DNA of 64,000 bases from Chaetoceros tenuissimus (GCA_021927905.1 BLLK01000045.1:2108001-2172000); one strand, 5' to 3'. Counted from the stretch's first letter, positions 19,196 to 30,480 are shown. The notes: generated by a model not told the origin, from the letters alone. Translations and numbers: made by a program.

Positions 19196-22100
19196 ATGAA
19201 ATTTTCGACGGGATCTTTTGTTGTGTATCTTTCCTCCCAATATATAAATTCGGCTTTTGCTTTCACCACACCATGTATCAATGATCCAAGGTCTCCTTCA
19301 ATATTTTATACAAAGAATAGAAGCCATACGACTTTTCTAGGTGTGTCAAAATTTGAACCAGATGTAGATGAAAAAAATATTTCAAAGGCAAATGACAAAG
19401 ATACAAGTGTTCTCCTACCTGCTGAAACTTCCGTTTCAGAAAATAACGGAGATGAAAAACTTACCAATAGCCCCTCAAGTGCTTCTAACTTATTTCATCA
19501 AGTAGAGGAAGCAGATGAGAATATGGAAGAAGACGAAGCTTTTGATAAAGATGTGAAGAAAGAATTCGTCAAGGGAGTGACAGATGATGATGAAGTTGAG
19601 AGCAAAGGATGGGATATCTTTGACGATCAACAGTCCCCCTTGGACAATATTGTAAAGGATGAAAGTATGATAGATATTGTAGATAGCACTGACAAAGTCA
19701 AATCAGAAGAGGAATTTGCTCCAATTAAAGCATATAACTCTTTGGGTGCTTTCCTTCTCCAAAGAAAACGTATAGAAGAAAGTGAGATGCGTAAAATCTC
19801 TACTTCTAATTCAACGAAGCCGAATGGATCTAAAAATTCAAGTACAGTTGCAAAGGAAAATATAGGTGGGGTTTCTTTGAATCAAATAAATGTCAATGCT
19901 ACTGAAGTTCAAAGAGAATTCGATACTGCTTTACAAAAATTTGCAAATGATGCGGAGAGTACACTAGCTTCGTTCATGGACACATACAATCAAAATGCTG
20001 TTGGAGAAGATAGTAAGAAGGGATCAAAAGCGAAAAAGTCAGAAAAGAAAAGGGGAAGTAATGAACTAGAGAGAGAAAAAGAACTTTTAGCTATTGATGA
20101 GGCTCTTATAAAGGAGGTCGATGAATCTATTTCCATAGTGACGGGTAGTGGAAGTGAATTGGGAAAGAAGGAGTTGTTGAAGGATATTGAAATCTTGAAA
20201 GACATTCCTTCGACAGTTTCTGTAAAAGATTCACAAGCTACTGGGATTAAAATGTTGCCTTTAAGCAATCCGCAACATATTTCTAGGATAGAACTTGATA
20301 TGAGACTTCTCTCTGTCTCGATTGCATCAAGTATTGAAACAATAGAAGAGTGGACAGAGTTTTGTAAAGATGGGGGTGGAATACTGCCTCTATTGGAGTG
20401 TATACGAGATGGTGCAAAAGAGATTCGACAAGGACCAATTTCTATACGTGGTGATAGATATGACGAAAATGTCATTAGTCTAGTGGAGCAGCGCGAGGTT
20501 GCCTTCGAGGCAGCATGCAAAGCAACGAAAGCGTTGAGAGACTTGTGTGTCATTTCAAAACCTTTTTCGGCTGTTGTAACTGATAGTATTTTAAGGGTTG
20601 ACTCTGTATGGGCACAAAAGAAGAGTAAAAATGGAAAGGATGAGAGTCTTCGTAATGGTATCATTTCTGATTTATCCATACTATTGAAGCATAGTGCAGA
20701 TGCAGATAAACTATATGGAGGATTAGGCGATGCGAAAACCATCAAAAAGCTCAAGATGCGTGGACTGGATATATTGAACACAAGAAGGCAAAGAAGGCTA
20801 GGTAGACAACGATGTGGTTTATATGTTGCTCAGTTGTTACTCGCAATGTCATTTGCAAGTGATAAGGCAGTTGATAGAATGAGAGCAACTTCTGGTTTTA
20901 CTGATACTGTTTTATCATGTTCCTCGTATGCACGAAAAGAAAGAGTAAGGAGGAGGTGGATCCGATATCCAATAGAAGTTATGAAAAGAAGGCTAAAATC
21001 GAAAAAGGATGAAGAATCAATTGAAGAAGATCCATTTTTGACTGCGGCATCTGTCAGTCAAGGTCTTCAGGGTCAAATTCAGGGAACTTCAAATCAGCTT
21101 CTGGCCGCTATTGGATATAATGAATGGTATCCAAAGACTGCTGGACAACGAGGTCTAAGAATTTTATGTCTGGAGTACGTTAAAAATCCTTGTCATCTAT
21201 AGATATCATCGCATGACATCATCTCATTTTCTTTTTCATTTTAAACAGTGGTGGAGGCACTCGTGGAATTACTGCTATTAGTTCTATGCGAAGTATAGTT
21301 GATGCTTTGGGAGGCATTGAAGTTTGTGATGCATTCGATATGATTGCGGGTACATCTACAGGAGCTATCATCAGTTTTTTGGTAGGATTGAGAAGAGAAT
21401 CGAGTTCCATGGCAAGGAAAAGATATGACAATCTCATTAAGCGTATCTTTGTAAAGTCTGCCCTATCGACTCCAATGCTTCTATTCACGACAGCGACATA
21501 TGATGAATCACCTTTCAATAATGTTATGAGCAGTATTTTGAGAGATAATAGTATGTTAGCAAGTCGAGCTGATCCGAGAGTGCCCCTTGTATTCGCCATT
21601 TCTTCAAAAATGTCAAGTACACCCACCCAATTATGCTTGTTTCGTAATTATAATTACAACGGTGGTGAAAAGGACGATGCATTTGTTCAAAGTCCTATCG
21701 AAGCAAAGGAGGAACTTGGATTGCCTCTCAAGGATGATATCTACAAATTAAGTGGCAAAATATGTTACGATGAGAATCGAATATACAAGAAAGAAGATGG
21801 AGGCCATGGCTCAAGGCATCCTGGATCTTTCAGAGTTTTGCAAAGAGCAGCATTACGTGCAACAACTGCGGCTCCAACAGTATTTAAACCAGTTTTAATG
21901 GGAGGAGAATTGTACTGTGATGGAGGAATTGTTGCGAGTAACCCTGCTGCTGTTGCTATTCATGAAGCGCGTACAATATTCCCCGATGTACCTATTGAAC
22001 TTGTGGTATCATGTGGAACGGGAGCCTTTACGGAGGAAAAGAGTGAGCCTCGTATCGGATGGGTGAGTAAAATTATTTTATTTAGGTTTAGATCATCTTT

Positions 22101-22543
22101 CAAAAACAAAATCAGATCTAAAAGTTTTGTGAATATTTATATTCTTGCATTTAGGACGGCATCATTGGTCAAATTGTAAATTCAGCTACAGATGGAGGTA
22201 AGTGCAAATAAATGTGTATCTTTTCTAACACATTTATTTCATATCTAACATCAACTCTATCATATCACAAGAACAAATTCATCATATTTTAGAGGACATA
22301 TTGAGTGAAGGAAGTACTGCTAGACTTGGACGTTCTCAAAAGACAAAATACTTTCGCTTCAATCCTGTCGTTGGTGGACCCGATGATTTTCCAATCGATG
22401 GTACCGATCCAGCTAAGCTTGAGGAGTTGAGTGAAATCACAACAGCATATATGAATGAGCCGGAACAAAAGGCTAAGCTTGATGAGGTTGTCTCTATTCT
22501 TCAATGCAAAAAGCGTGGATGGAAACGTATCTTTTCTCGTTAA
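19196..22543 (+). CDS. Patatin-like phospholipase, iPLA2-gamma (PNPLA8) type, probably plastid-targeted
   Basis: Four exons: 19196-21174, 21249-22062, 22155-22197 and 22293-22543, all GT-AG, giving 1028 aa. The C-terminal 370 aa is a patatin domain in PNPLA8 order: DGGGTRG oxyanion loop formed across intron 1, GTSTG with nucleophile S696, and the dyad Asp D884 in CDGGIVASNP; then HEARTIFPDVPIELVVSCGTG and YFRFNPV, as in human PNPLA8. It should hydrolyse membrane phospholipids without calcium. The N-terminus is a hydrophobic signal peptide ending NSAFAFTTP, matching the AFAP-like cleavage motif of secondary-plastid proteins. The ~600 aa between is acidic and then helical, with no recognised domain; one stretch (residues about 500-600) could be ARM-like. 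Targeting is an inference. Confidence 0.88.
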
Positions 22544-22816
22544 ATTTCAGACTCTCATCTTTGGGAACGATGGATTTATTACATTGGATAAAGTATTTGT
22601 CTCTATTGGAATTGATTTTTTTAAATGTTCTTCAAAGAAACCTTCATTCATCTCTCTAATTTAGCTTTTTGAGCTCGCAGAAAGAAGAGGAAACTTTTCT
22701 TTTTTCATCTCACACACTAACTCTCTAAAATCTAATCCACTCATCCATCCATATACGTATTTTGATCATTTCACTTGCCATTAGGGTGATTCTTACTGGT
22801 AAATTTTCAGAATTAA

Positions 22817-23887
22817 ATGAACATATCTTCTAGAGCTTTCCTTTTTCTGTTTCCAACAATTTTTAGTAAAGGATCTAGCTTTTCTCCAGTTTCATTTCAA
22901 TTTACACCTATCGTCAGAAATCAGTTCTGTAAATACACACTGAGTAGGCCTGTCTCATACTCCACAACAACTAAAATTGCGTACTTAAAAATGAGTAACC
23001 CAAACATAGATGAAGCTTACATAATGTCTCTAACGTATAGAGAAATGCAAAAGCTATGCAAAGATCGTGGTCTGGCAGCCAATGGAAACACTAATGCCAT
23101 ACGTGAGCGTCTCCTTGCTGATAATCAGCAACGACTGCCGGAAACTCCCAAGCAGAAAACTAGAGCATCTAGAAATGAAGATGGTGGAGTACATACCCCT
23201 GAATTGAGTGTGGAAAATTCTCCCTCTAGCAATGAGCTTACAACGCCAAAGAGGAAGACGAGCAAGCCTAAAACCTCATCATCTTCAAGAAAGCGACAAA
23301 AGATTGTCCCAGGATCTTTAACTCCTCCAAAAGACTGGGAATCCATTTGGTCTTTGGTCGAAGAATTGAGGGCTGATAAGTCTGCACCTGTTGATTCCGA
23401 TGGGGGGCAAGAACTTCCTGAAACGCATCTGGGGGAGAAAGTCTATCGCTATCAGGTACTTGTTGCTTTAATGTTGAGTTCACAAACAAAAGATGCTGTA
23501 GTTGGAGACGCCATGAGAAAGTTGCAAAAGCATGGACTTACAGTTGAGAATATTGACGCAACAGACGCTTCTACCCTCAATAGTTTGATCTATAAGGTAG
23601 GGTTTCACAACAATAAAACCAAATACCTGAAGCAAGTCGCTGAGACTCTTATTTCCAAATATGATAAAGATATTCCTAAAACTGCAGCTGAAATGATGGA
23701 ATTGAGTGGCATTGGGCCAAAGATGGCATACATTATTGAAAATATTTGCTTTGGGACTTCCTCAGGAATTGGTGTTGATACTCATATGCATCGTATGTTC
23801 AACGACCTACGCTGGGTTAAAAGCAAAACTCCAGAGCAGACAAGGGAACAACTGGAGGGATGGTTGCCAAAAGATAGGCAAAATTGA
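22817..23887 (+). CDS. NTHL1: Endonuclease III homologue with SAP domain, truncated before the VGFGQ segment
   Basis: 356 aa, intronless. A likely organelle-type leader is followed by a second ATG at residue 59 and a SAP DNA-binding motif (about 69-100, LTYREMQKLCKDRGL). The DNA glycosylase/AP-lyase fold follows: ALMLSSQTKDAVV, helix-hairpin-helix LSGIGPKMAYI with catalytic K302, and GVDTHMHR with D321. These enzymes remove oxidised pyrimidines in base-excision repair. The protein stops at LEGWLPKDRQN, exactly before the conserved segment that in all close relatives reads (I/V)N.L(L/W)VGFGQ. That segment is found 10.4 kb downstream (34328-34585). The iron-sulfur cluster cysteines are absent from both pieces. 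Whether the truncated enzyme still folds is unknown. Confidence 0.88.
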   Translation: MNISSRAFLFLFPTIFSKGSSFSPVSFQFTPIVRNQFCKYTLSRPVSYSTTTKIAYLKMSNPNIDEAYIMSLTYREMQKLCKDRGLAANGNTNAIRERLLADNQQRLPETPKQKTRASRNEDGGVHTPELSVENSPSSNELTTPKRKTSKPKTSSSSRKRQKIVPGSLTPPKDWESIWSLVEELRADKSAPVDSDGGQELPETHLGEKVYRYQVLVALMLSSQTKDAVVGDAMRKLQKHGLTVENIDATDASTLNSLIYKVGFHNNKTKYLKQVAETLISKYDKDIPKTAAEMMELSGIGPKMAYIIENICFGTSSGIGVDTHMHRMFNDLRWVKSKTPEQTREQLEGWLPKDRQN

Positions 23888-23979
23888 AGTTGGACTATAT
23901 CGAACGAGTATACCAGTTTATGTCTAAGTGTATATAAATAGAGACTTAGCTTATAAACACAATACTTGACACATTGATC

Positions 23980-25797
23980 TTACATATTTTCTAGCGATTT
24001 CTTTCTCTCCTCTTCTTCCTTTTTTACAGCTTTTTTCACATAATCTTTGATTATCGCTTTCATTCCCTCTACATATTTGATACACAATCCTTTCTTTTTT
24101 ACTACTTTCAATTCCATTGCAGCTTCGAAAGTCTTCCAATGATATAGATCGCCAGATAGTTTCTGCCTTGTGATGATCAAGTCAATTTTAGATGGATCGT
24201 CTTTATTCTTTCTGAGGACAAAGGCACAATCTGCTATTGGTTTCATTGGCATTATTCCCAAATAAAGTATATAAATGATGACAAGGTAACATGGATGGAT
24301 GAAAATGAAATATACAAAAGACAACCATGACCTAGCAATTGTCTGCTGAACTGGTACTCGTCCAAATCGGAATCTTGTCACCCCTCCTCTTTGTTCTGCC
24401 TCAGTCAAAATGAAAACTTCTCCATTGCATTCTCTTTCAATCTTATCCATTTCATTCTTGCATGATTCGTATAGAGGTTCATCTGTCTCTGCTAATACAT
24501 ACATTGCATTTTTTTGAGGAACCATCCTTTCTTTTCCAGCCCTGTCGGCAGGACTACGTAGGGTAGCTTGTTCCTGTGCATATCGTCTAATATTGTCATA
24601 TTTGACTATTCCATATGGATCTTCCTTCACAAGAGCGATACATAGTAGTTCATGAATTCTATAATCATACCCACTTGCATTCATAATAACATGGTCTTCC
24701 ACGAGTGAAGCGCAATATCCACCACCATTGGGCAAGAGATCAGACGTATCTAATTTTGACTTTTGAACAAGTACAGGTGCAAGTTTCAGATGTTTGACAT
24801 TTGTCCATTTCTCGAAGTTTGCACGCGATTTCATTTTCGCAATAATGACAAGCTTGTACTTCTTTCCTTTATACTTGCTAACATTCTTACCATGAATTGT
24901 ACATTCGAAACGTTTTGCAAATTCGTCTTCATCAATCTTGCCATTTTGTAATTCTTGAATAAATTTGTACAAGACCACGGGTAAATCCTTATTTGTCAAT
25001 GGAGGTGCTTTGTTATATTTCACTTTTGCATTCGGATCATCTACGAAATTGACTTTGACTGGCTTATCTCTCTGTCGTTCGAGAGTGAACTTTCCATCAT
25101 TCTCTAGAGACTCATTGTTGAAGGGTTGATAGGCATGGTCATTGAATTGACTAATATCAAATGGCAGGTTCTCTTGGTCTTCTTCGCTATACATCTTCTC
25201 CATGTTTCCACCCCTCTCCATGTGAAGCCGATACAATAGATTATTTTTCAATGGTTGATCAGGGAGCGGTGGTAACTCTCCTGCTCTGAGCTCATCAATC
25301 GTTGCATCTGCTGCTTGTAGTTGAACCCTGGTGGTAGCAAGTTCTGAGTTTGAGATTGTTAGCTTGTTTTGGAGATCTCGTATCAGTGCATGGAGCTGTG
25401 TCTTTTCATTTGAATCAATAGACGCACTGCCTTGTGTTGTTGCTTGGCTTGTTAGAGGTGAGACTTGATCATTCATTGAAGTTGGATGGCAATCCATCAT
25501 CGATTCATCAAGTGAGTCGTGAGAGAGTGATTTAGTATCATTCTTGAGGTAGTCAGGATTAGGTACAAGACTCTCGTTGGATAGAGAATTGTCACTGACT
25601 TGTCTGTTTTCCTTGTCTAACGTTGGACTGAATGCTAGAGAAGATAGATTTTGCTTCAATGAGTTGTCATTGAATTGTACAGTCGACTGGTCTGCCTTTC
25701 TCTTACGATTCAAGAATGAAGCAAGAAGTGGACTACCAGCACATCGTTGTGTCCGCTGCTTTTTAGCAGAACTTGTGTTCTTACCATTGCGAAACAT
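23980..25797 (-). CDS. Unknown 605-aa protein (block gene 1)
   Basis: Not recognised. The first ~130 residues are basic and Ser-rich with an NLS-like NRKRKAD; a Gln/Leu coiled coil lies near 135-175. The ordered part (about 230-490) contains KGKKYKLVIIAKMKSRANFE and NAMYVLAETDEPLYESC; the last 60 aa are Lys/Glu-rich. Near residues 490-528 an out-of-character hydrophobic segment (SWLSFVYFIFIHP) begins. It could be a 120-nt retained intron (24331-24212): the 3' end TTTGTCCTCAG is an excellent acceptor, removal keeps frame (565 aa), but the donor GTCATG is weak. Convergent with the truncated NTH (92 bp). Probably nuclear, by composition only. Confidence 0.65.
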   Translation of the reverse strand: MFRNGKNTSSAKKQRTQRCAGSPLLASFLNRKRKADQSTVQFNDNSLKQNLSSLAFSPTLDKENRQVSDNSLSNESLVPNPDYLKNDTKSLSHDSLDESMMDCHPTSMNDQVSPLTSQATTQGSASIDSNEKTQLHALIRDLQNKLTISNSELATTRVQLQAADATIDELRAGELPPLPDQPLKNNLLYRLHMERGGNMEKMYSEEDQENLPFDISQFNDHAYQPFNNESLENDGKFTLERQRDKPVKVNFVDDPNAKVKYNKAPPLTNKDLPVVLYKFIQELQNGKIDEDEFAKRFECTIHGKNVSKYKGKKYKLVIIAKMKSRANFEKWTNVKHLKLAPVLVQKSKLDTSDLLPNGGGYCASLVEDHVIMNASGYDYRIHELLCIALVKEDPYGIVKYDNIRRYAQEQATLRSPADRAGKERMVPQKNAMYVLAETDEPLYESCKNEMDKIERECNGEVFILTEAEQRGGVTRFRFGRVPVQQTIARSWLSFVYFIFIHPCYLVIIYILYLGIMPMKPIADCAFVLRKNKDDPSKIDLIITRQKLSGDLYHWKTFEAAMELKVVKKKGLCIKYVEGMKAIIKDYVKKAVKKEEEERKKSLENM

Positions 25798-26068
25798 TAC
25801 GTATGGATCAATTGAAGTTTTGTATGAAGAAACAAAGTGTGGTTTGGTGATACTAATTCCATTGATTCTATTGCTGTCTGAGGTCTGTGTGCCTGCTTTT
25901 TGATTTTGTTCCTGAAAGTGAGAATCCTTTGTGTACGTACTTAGTCATACTATTCCGTTGTTTCTTTTCCATTCCTATTCAACTTGTTTTTTAACCGTCA
26001 CAAAACAATTTTTGATTGAACTCCGCTGTAAAAGATGTTAGCTGTAAATGTTTAGTTGATTATATTAA

Positions 26069-28721
26069 TTAATAGAATGAATTACGAAAAGCTTTGAGTA
26101 TACCTCTTTTATCTTGTACGACACTTTTCACAGGGTCAAACCGTTCTTTTACTGGTTGAATGTTACAGTCGTTGCAATTATCAGTATCCACAGATTCAAC
26201 TTTGCGTTTCTTGGTGGTGGTGTTAGGTTCGTATAGAAACGATCTGTCTTCCACTATTTTGGGACAACGACTAGCTCCCCATGCAACCATATTGAAATCT
26301 TCGACGGCTATTCCAACGCTTCTATTCGCTTGAATAGTTATTGGGACTGCAGTGCAATGAGTCATTATTGCCGCATAGAAGAAGTGGTAGAGATTAGAAC
26401 AGCATCTCAACGCAACACCTAATCCAGGAATCAAAAAATGCGCATGAAAGTTGGAATCTGTTTTGGTTTTTCCAAACTGTACAGGACTGTAGCCGCAGTT
26501 AGATGGTGCAGGAATACAACCATCACATAGATCAATTAATGAACTGATAAATCGTAATTCTTCCTTGAGTGTGACATCGTCTGTATTTTCGTATTCTCTC
26601 ATGATATCAAATGCATGGCTTGTGAACTCTTTCACTAGATAATCCTTGTCAATGTGAATAGAATTCTGAAACCCATCGGTGTTCTCTCCAAAAGTCAGGA
26701 TACTCATAACACAGTGTCTACGAAAGTCACTATGATTTTGTCCAAGACCAGCTCTTTCTTTCACTTTCGTAATGAAGAAATCCAGTAGCGGATTTAACAT
26801 TGCCATTGTATCACTAGCTTGACATGTCAAACGATTCAATAGCTTAAAAAAACTTGGACCATACGTACTGTCCCACTCTTGTCTATCCAGTTGGAAATAC
26901 GGGTTCATATCTGGAGAAGAACTAAGTATAAATTTTGGATAATGATCGTTAATCAATGATTTCAAGGATTGACATGACATGAATTCGAAAAAATACTCAC
27001 TCAGGTTTTGGAATTGCTCTTGCACTCAATTTGCACCCACCGTAAAAATTACCTCCGGTTGATTCGCATACATCTCGTCCATCGCCGTAGGTACTACCTC
27101 TTGTAAAATTTCGGATACAAGTGTAATCATCTTCTGTCACTGTATAGATTTTATCATCCACAATAGAGTGGGACAGTACAACGCCGTATCCACGAGAAAA
27201 CACTTCCCAATGTTCCATTGGTTCCTTGCAGACAACTTCTTTTATCACTTTCATTTGCTTTCTTCTTTCATCTACCTTGTAAGTGAACATAAGACCTTTC
27301 CTGTACTTGGCTACGTCATAACACCGTAGTTTAAGTTGGTCACGGTCCTCAAGAAAGCAATTGAATTCTTCTATGGATGATTTCAAGCTAGTGAAATCTT
27401 TTGACTTAGCTTCATTCTTATTTACTTTCGCATATGTTTGCATCCAGCGATTCTGAGATTCGATTTCTCTGACTACCGGGCACCATAACCCAGAATCTTT
27501 TTCATTATATTTCAGCAGATGTTTCGGTCCAGCGATAATGACAATGGTAGTCCCTGCCTTTGCAACACTACCTCGTTTTTGATTTGACTGACAGTAATTC
27601 ATGAAACGAGGGAGAGGGTCAACTTCACGGGTAGCCAGTGACTTAGAGTTTTTCATGGACTTGCCATTACTTATTTCTTTCGAAATAAAGTTTTGGACAT
27701 TATCAAGATCTTTAGATCGAAAACGGGTTGTCGTTGGATAACAGTCTTTCTTAGCTTTAGCTAATAGACGTCTTACATCTTTCTTTAATTCTTTTCCATT
27801 CTTCGCTTTTGCAATCACAGATTTAGAGGACATCTTATCAGGACCAAGAAAAGAGCCCACTACAAAGCCATCATAGACAGATTCGTGGGTTACTTCATTC
27901 AATCCAACTAGCGTTACTTCATCTAGCTGGAAATGTAAAAGAGAGTTGAATCCCTTCACCCCTCTATGACAGGGAATAGCCTCATACAGAAACACTTGCG
28001 AATTGTCGATTCCTGCAACAATCCCAAACCTCCATTCGAGTTCGTTAATCTTGGTAGCTTCACTTGCCTTAACAATGACCTTTACAGTAGCGAATGCAAC
28101 TTTCAATCCACATCCTTGGGAAGGGATACTGGTATAGCTCCTTGAACCAACAAAATAAGTTCCATTTGGTTTAACCATCAGGGCTAGGTAAGGTATTCTC
28201 CTGTAATAACATCTCGCTTCAAGAATAGATGAATTGGCAGAAGATAGGTTAAACAATATAGAGGTACCCGAATTTTGACCGAATAGAGTCTTCAAACGAT
28301 TCTTCAATGATTTTTTTTCACAGAGCTCTCTATCGATAGAAAATTTCATCATTGCTGCAGCAAGATTCATATGGAATTCTAACGACCTGAAGTGCAAATA
28401 GCTCATTTTTTGGTATTCGTTTTTTCCTTTACAGGAAATGATTACAGAATCCGAATCTTCTAATGATCTTGTAACATGATATTCTTTACCCAAGAGTACC
28501 ATTGTTTTCTCAAAGGCAACAGTCAAGTCCTTCTCTAGCTGCACTTTCGGGATATCTACTTGAGAGACACTAGAAAGATCTAGAACTTCTCCATCTTTTT
28601 TAACAATGGAAACTTTATTTTCATTTGTATCGACTGACAGGACATAATACTGATCCGAAGATGCGATCCTCTTCACAGGTGTACCTGGTAGAGTAGATTC
28701 AGATGGAATCATCTCTTCCAT
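26069..28721 (-). CDS. Large protein with C-terminal 2-oxoglutarate/Fe(II) dioxygenase-like domain (block gene 2)
   Basis: Exons 28721-27001 and 26921-26069, intron of 79 nt (GTGAGT...CTTAG), 857 aa. The N-terminal ~570 aa have no recognised domain. The C-terminal region has the layout of double-stranded beta-helix dioxygenases: iron ligands H663-x-D665 in FQNSIHIDKDYL, a predicted core strand GLGVALRCCSN, distal H762 in THCTAVPITI and, eleven residues on, an Arg followed by Ser (ANRSVGIAV), the usual 2-oxoglutarate anchor spacing (H..xPVxxGxRxS). TET/JBP-type and prolyl-hydroxylase-type enzymes share this pattern; TET/JBP-like enzymes are known to travel with transposons in fungi and algae. 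Assignment is by motif only. Basic, Lys-rich patches could bind nucleic acid. Confidence 0.6.
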
Positions 28722-29276
28722 GTGCTTGCGGAAAAAAATAGAAATTTATTTAGTCAAATCATGTGTGTTTCAACATTCGAATGAACTCATTGTATCTATT
28801 TCTCGTTTGAATATCTGATGTTGGAACGGTTTAGAACCGAAAGCCTAAAGACTTTCCCTCCTAAAGCCACCGTAATGACCTGAGTGCAACTGTAGGAGTT
28901 CAACACTGAATTCGAGGATCCCTCTCACTTATTCAAACGAGAAAAGATACATATATTATTAACGGATCAAAGGCTTGACCTAATTCTAATCACTTACTCC
29001 GGAATTTTTCTTTATCAGACTGCTCATAAACAAGTTTTATTTCATTTTGAGAAAGTGTTTCAAAAGCGCTATGATACTACTACATACTACTACTGTATGG
29101 TGCTCAAGCACATGATAGGTAGATACTTACGCACTTACTTATACAAAAAAGATTAAGACATAGAAGGGAAAGAGAGAAGGAGCTTTACAAAAAATCTTTG
29201 ACACCTATAATTTTTTGTATCTTTTCATGCATCAAACACACCCTTCTCATTTTCTGTTGAAATAACATTAAAAATC
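28722..29276. promoter_or_regulatory. Divergent promoter region of block genes 2 and 3
   Basis: 555 bp between divergent starts. There are short direct TACTACTAC runs at 29078-29094. No ORF or RNA gene seen. Confidence 0.35.
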
Positions 29277-29888
29277 ATGAATAATCAAGATATTAACCAT
29301 AGAGCTGAAGAAGTAGCTGCCACCGTGATTGGAGACATCGATAGATTGTCCAATAACTTGCGTGATGCTGTGAGTATTGGCTCTTTAGAGCGGGCAAGAG
29401 CTGAGTTATGGAATGCTCATCAAGATTTGATCGGTCTAAAAGCTAGGGTAACTGAGCTTCAGAATCTTCTTGAAGCTGATCAAAACCATCAGGTTCCGGT
29501 ACCGCACCAGCAGCCTCAGGAAGCACCATACATTCCAGACGAAAGAGACCGAGTAATCTCTGTATGGCAAGTATCTCTCGAAAACAGTCGTGCTACCATG
29601 CCAGATCAACGTTCTCATATTGCACATGTGAAGAATTTCCTCTCCAACCTCCAAACATATGTGAGGACAAGAGATGGAGGTGAAAATTTCGTAGTGAGGT
29701 ATGGGGGCATCCGTCAAGCGCAGCCATGGAACGGATTCCATCATGCTGTAGTCAATGTTACAATGTTCGACGAAGATGGGAATGCTCATCAGTTTGGAGA
29801 TGAAGGCTGGGGCATGTCTATTAGAAATGCCGAGAAAGCAGCAGTGTTTAATCTCTTTCAGAATGATGGAGGATTTTTTGAAATATAA
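29277..29888 (+). CDS. Small unknown protein (block gene 3)
   Basis: 203 aa from an ATG, intronless. The N-terminal ~70 aa is an acidic amphipathic helix/coiled coil (DIDRLSNNLRDAV, GLKARVTELQNLLEA). A Gln/Pro linker (about 72-90) follows. The C-terminal ~100 aa appears globular: FVVRYGGIRQAQPWNGFHHA, VVNVTMFDEDGN, then GWGMSIRNAEKAAVFNLFQ. This strand-strand-helix order with a final Ala-rich helix vaguely recalls a double-stranded-RNA-binding fold, but the key Lys residues are not convincing. Antisense overlap with block gene 4. Confidence 0.6.
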   Translation: MNNQDINHRAEEVAATVIGDIDRLSNNLRDAVSIGSLERARAELWNAHQDLIGLKARVTELQNLLEADQNHQVPVPHQQPQEAPYIPDERDRVISVWQVSLENSRATMPDQRSHIAHVKNFLSNLQTYVRTRDGGENFVVRYGGIRQAQPWNGFHHAVVNVTMFDEDGNAHQFGDEGWGMSIRNAEKAAVFNLFQNDGGFFEI

Positions 29889-30212
29889 GGTATGATCCAA
29901 AACATCATGCTGCTCTTCAGGATGAATATGATAAACCGCTTCATTCTCTACTAAATTCATGACTTGCAGCTGATTGGTGGCTAGTTCCCTTTTCTCCTCT
30001 TCAATCATCAAATGTTTTTGCATCAGTTTCTCTTTTTTTAAAACTTCTTTTTCTCGACATTTTTGGAAGAAATCCTTGAATTCTCCATATGTGCCGCGAA
30101 GTTTGGTGTGAGGTTTCACATTCTTTTGAAGGTGCAATTGCTCTTCGTTAAAGTTTCTAGAGAGATCAGAGAGTACTCTCTCGTTGTCAATCTTTGTCCT
30201 TTTGCGGTACAT
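29436..30212 (-). CDS. Possible small coiled-coil protein (block gene 4), 3' end uncertain
   Basis: From the ATG at 30212 the frame runs 258 aa. The first ~115 aa (to about 29890) have ordinary coding character with a Lys/Glu-rich helix (FKDFFQKCREKEVLKKEKL). The remainder is exactly antisense to block gene 3 and is Cys/His-rich and probably not translated. Either this gene ends by an unrecognised splice near 29900 or it is a remnant. Function unknown. Confidence 0.35.
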   Translation of the reverse strand: MYRKRTKIDNERVLSDLSRNFNEEQLHLQKNVKPHTKLRGTYGEFKDFFQKCREKEVLKKEKLMQKHLMIEEEKRELATNQLQVMNLVENEAVYHIHPEEQHDVLDHTLYFKKSSIILKEIKHCCFLGISNRHAPAFISKLMSIPIFVEHCNIDYSMMESVPWLRLTDAPIPHYEIFTSISCPHICLEVGEEILHMCNMRTLIWHGSTTVFERYLPYRDYSVSFVWNVWCFLRLLVRYRNLMVLISFKKILKLSYPSF

Positions 30213-30480
30213 TAGAGTTACTGTTTCATGAAACGATTCATTAGAGGTAATGAATTTGCTAATTATTAAAAGGATTCTTGCTCTCAGCAAGTGAAGTGTT
30301 GTGTCTTGCTAGCTTGCCATCTGTTCAAAAACGTGATTTTTGTAGATACCAATACAAGTACATACGAAGAAAGTTGACTTTTCTCCTATCCCAATGTGGA
30401 TTCAAGACTCCAACACGTGAAAGTGTGTAACAAGCAAAGCAATACTATAGTTCCATTCAATTCAAAAGGTACAACAAAAG

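Noticed and set aside
19990-20781. 263-codon minus-strand frame
   Set aside because: Antisense shadow of the patatin gene's N-terminal region, low-complexity Ser/Phe composition.
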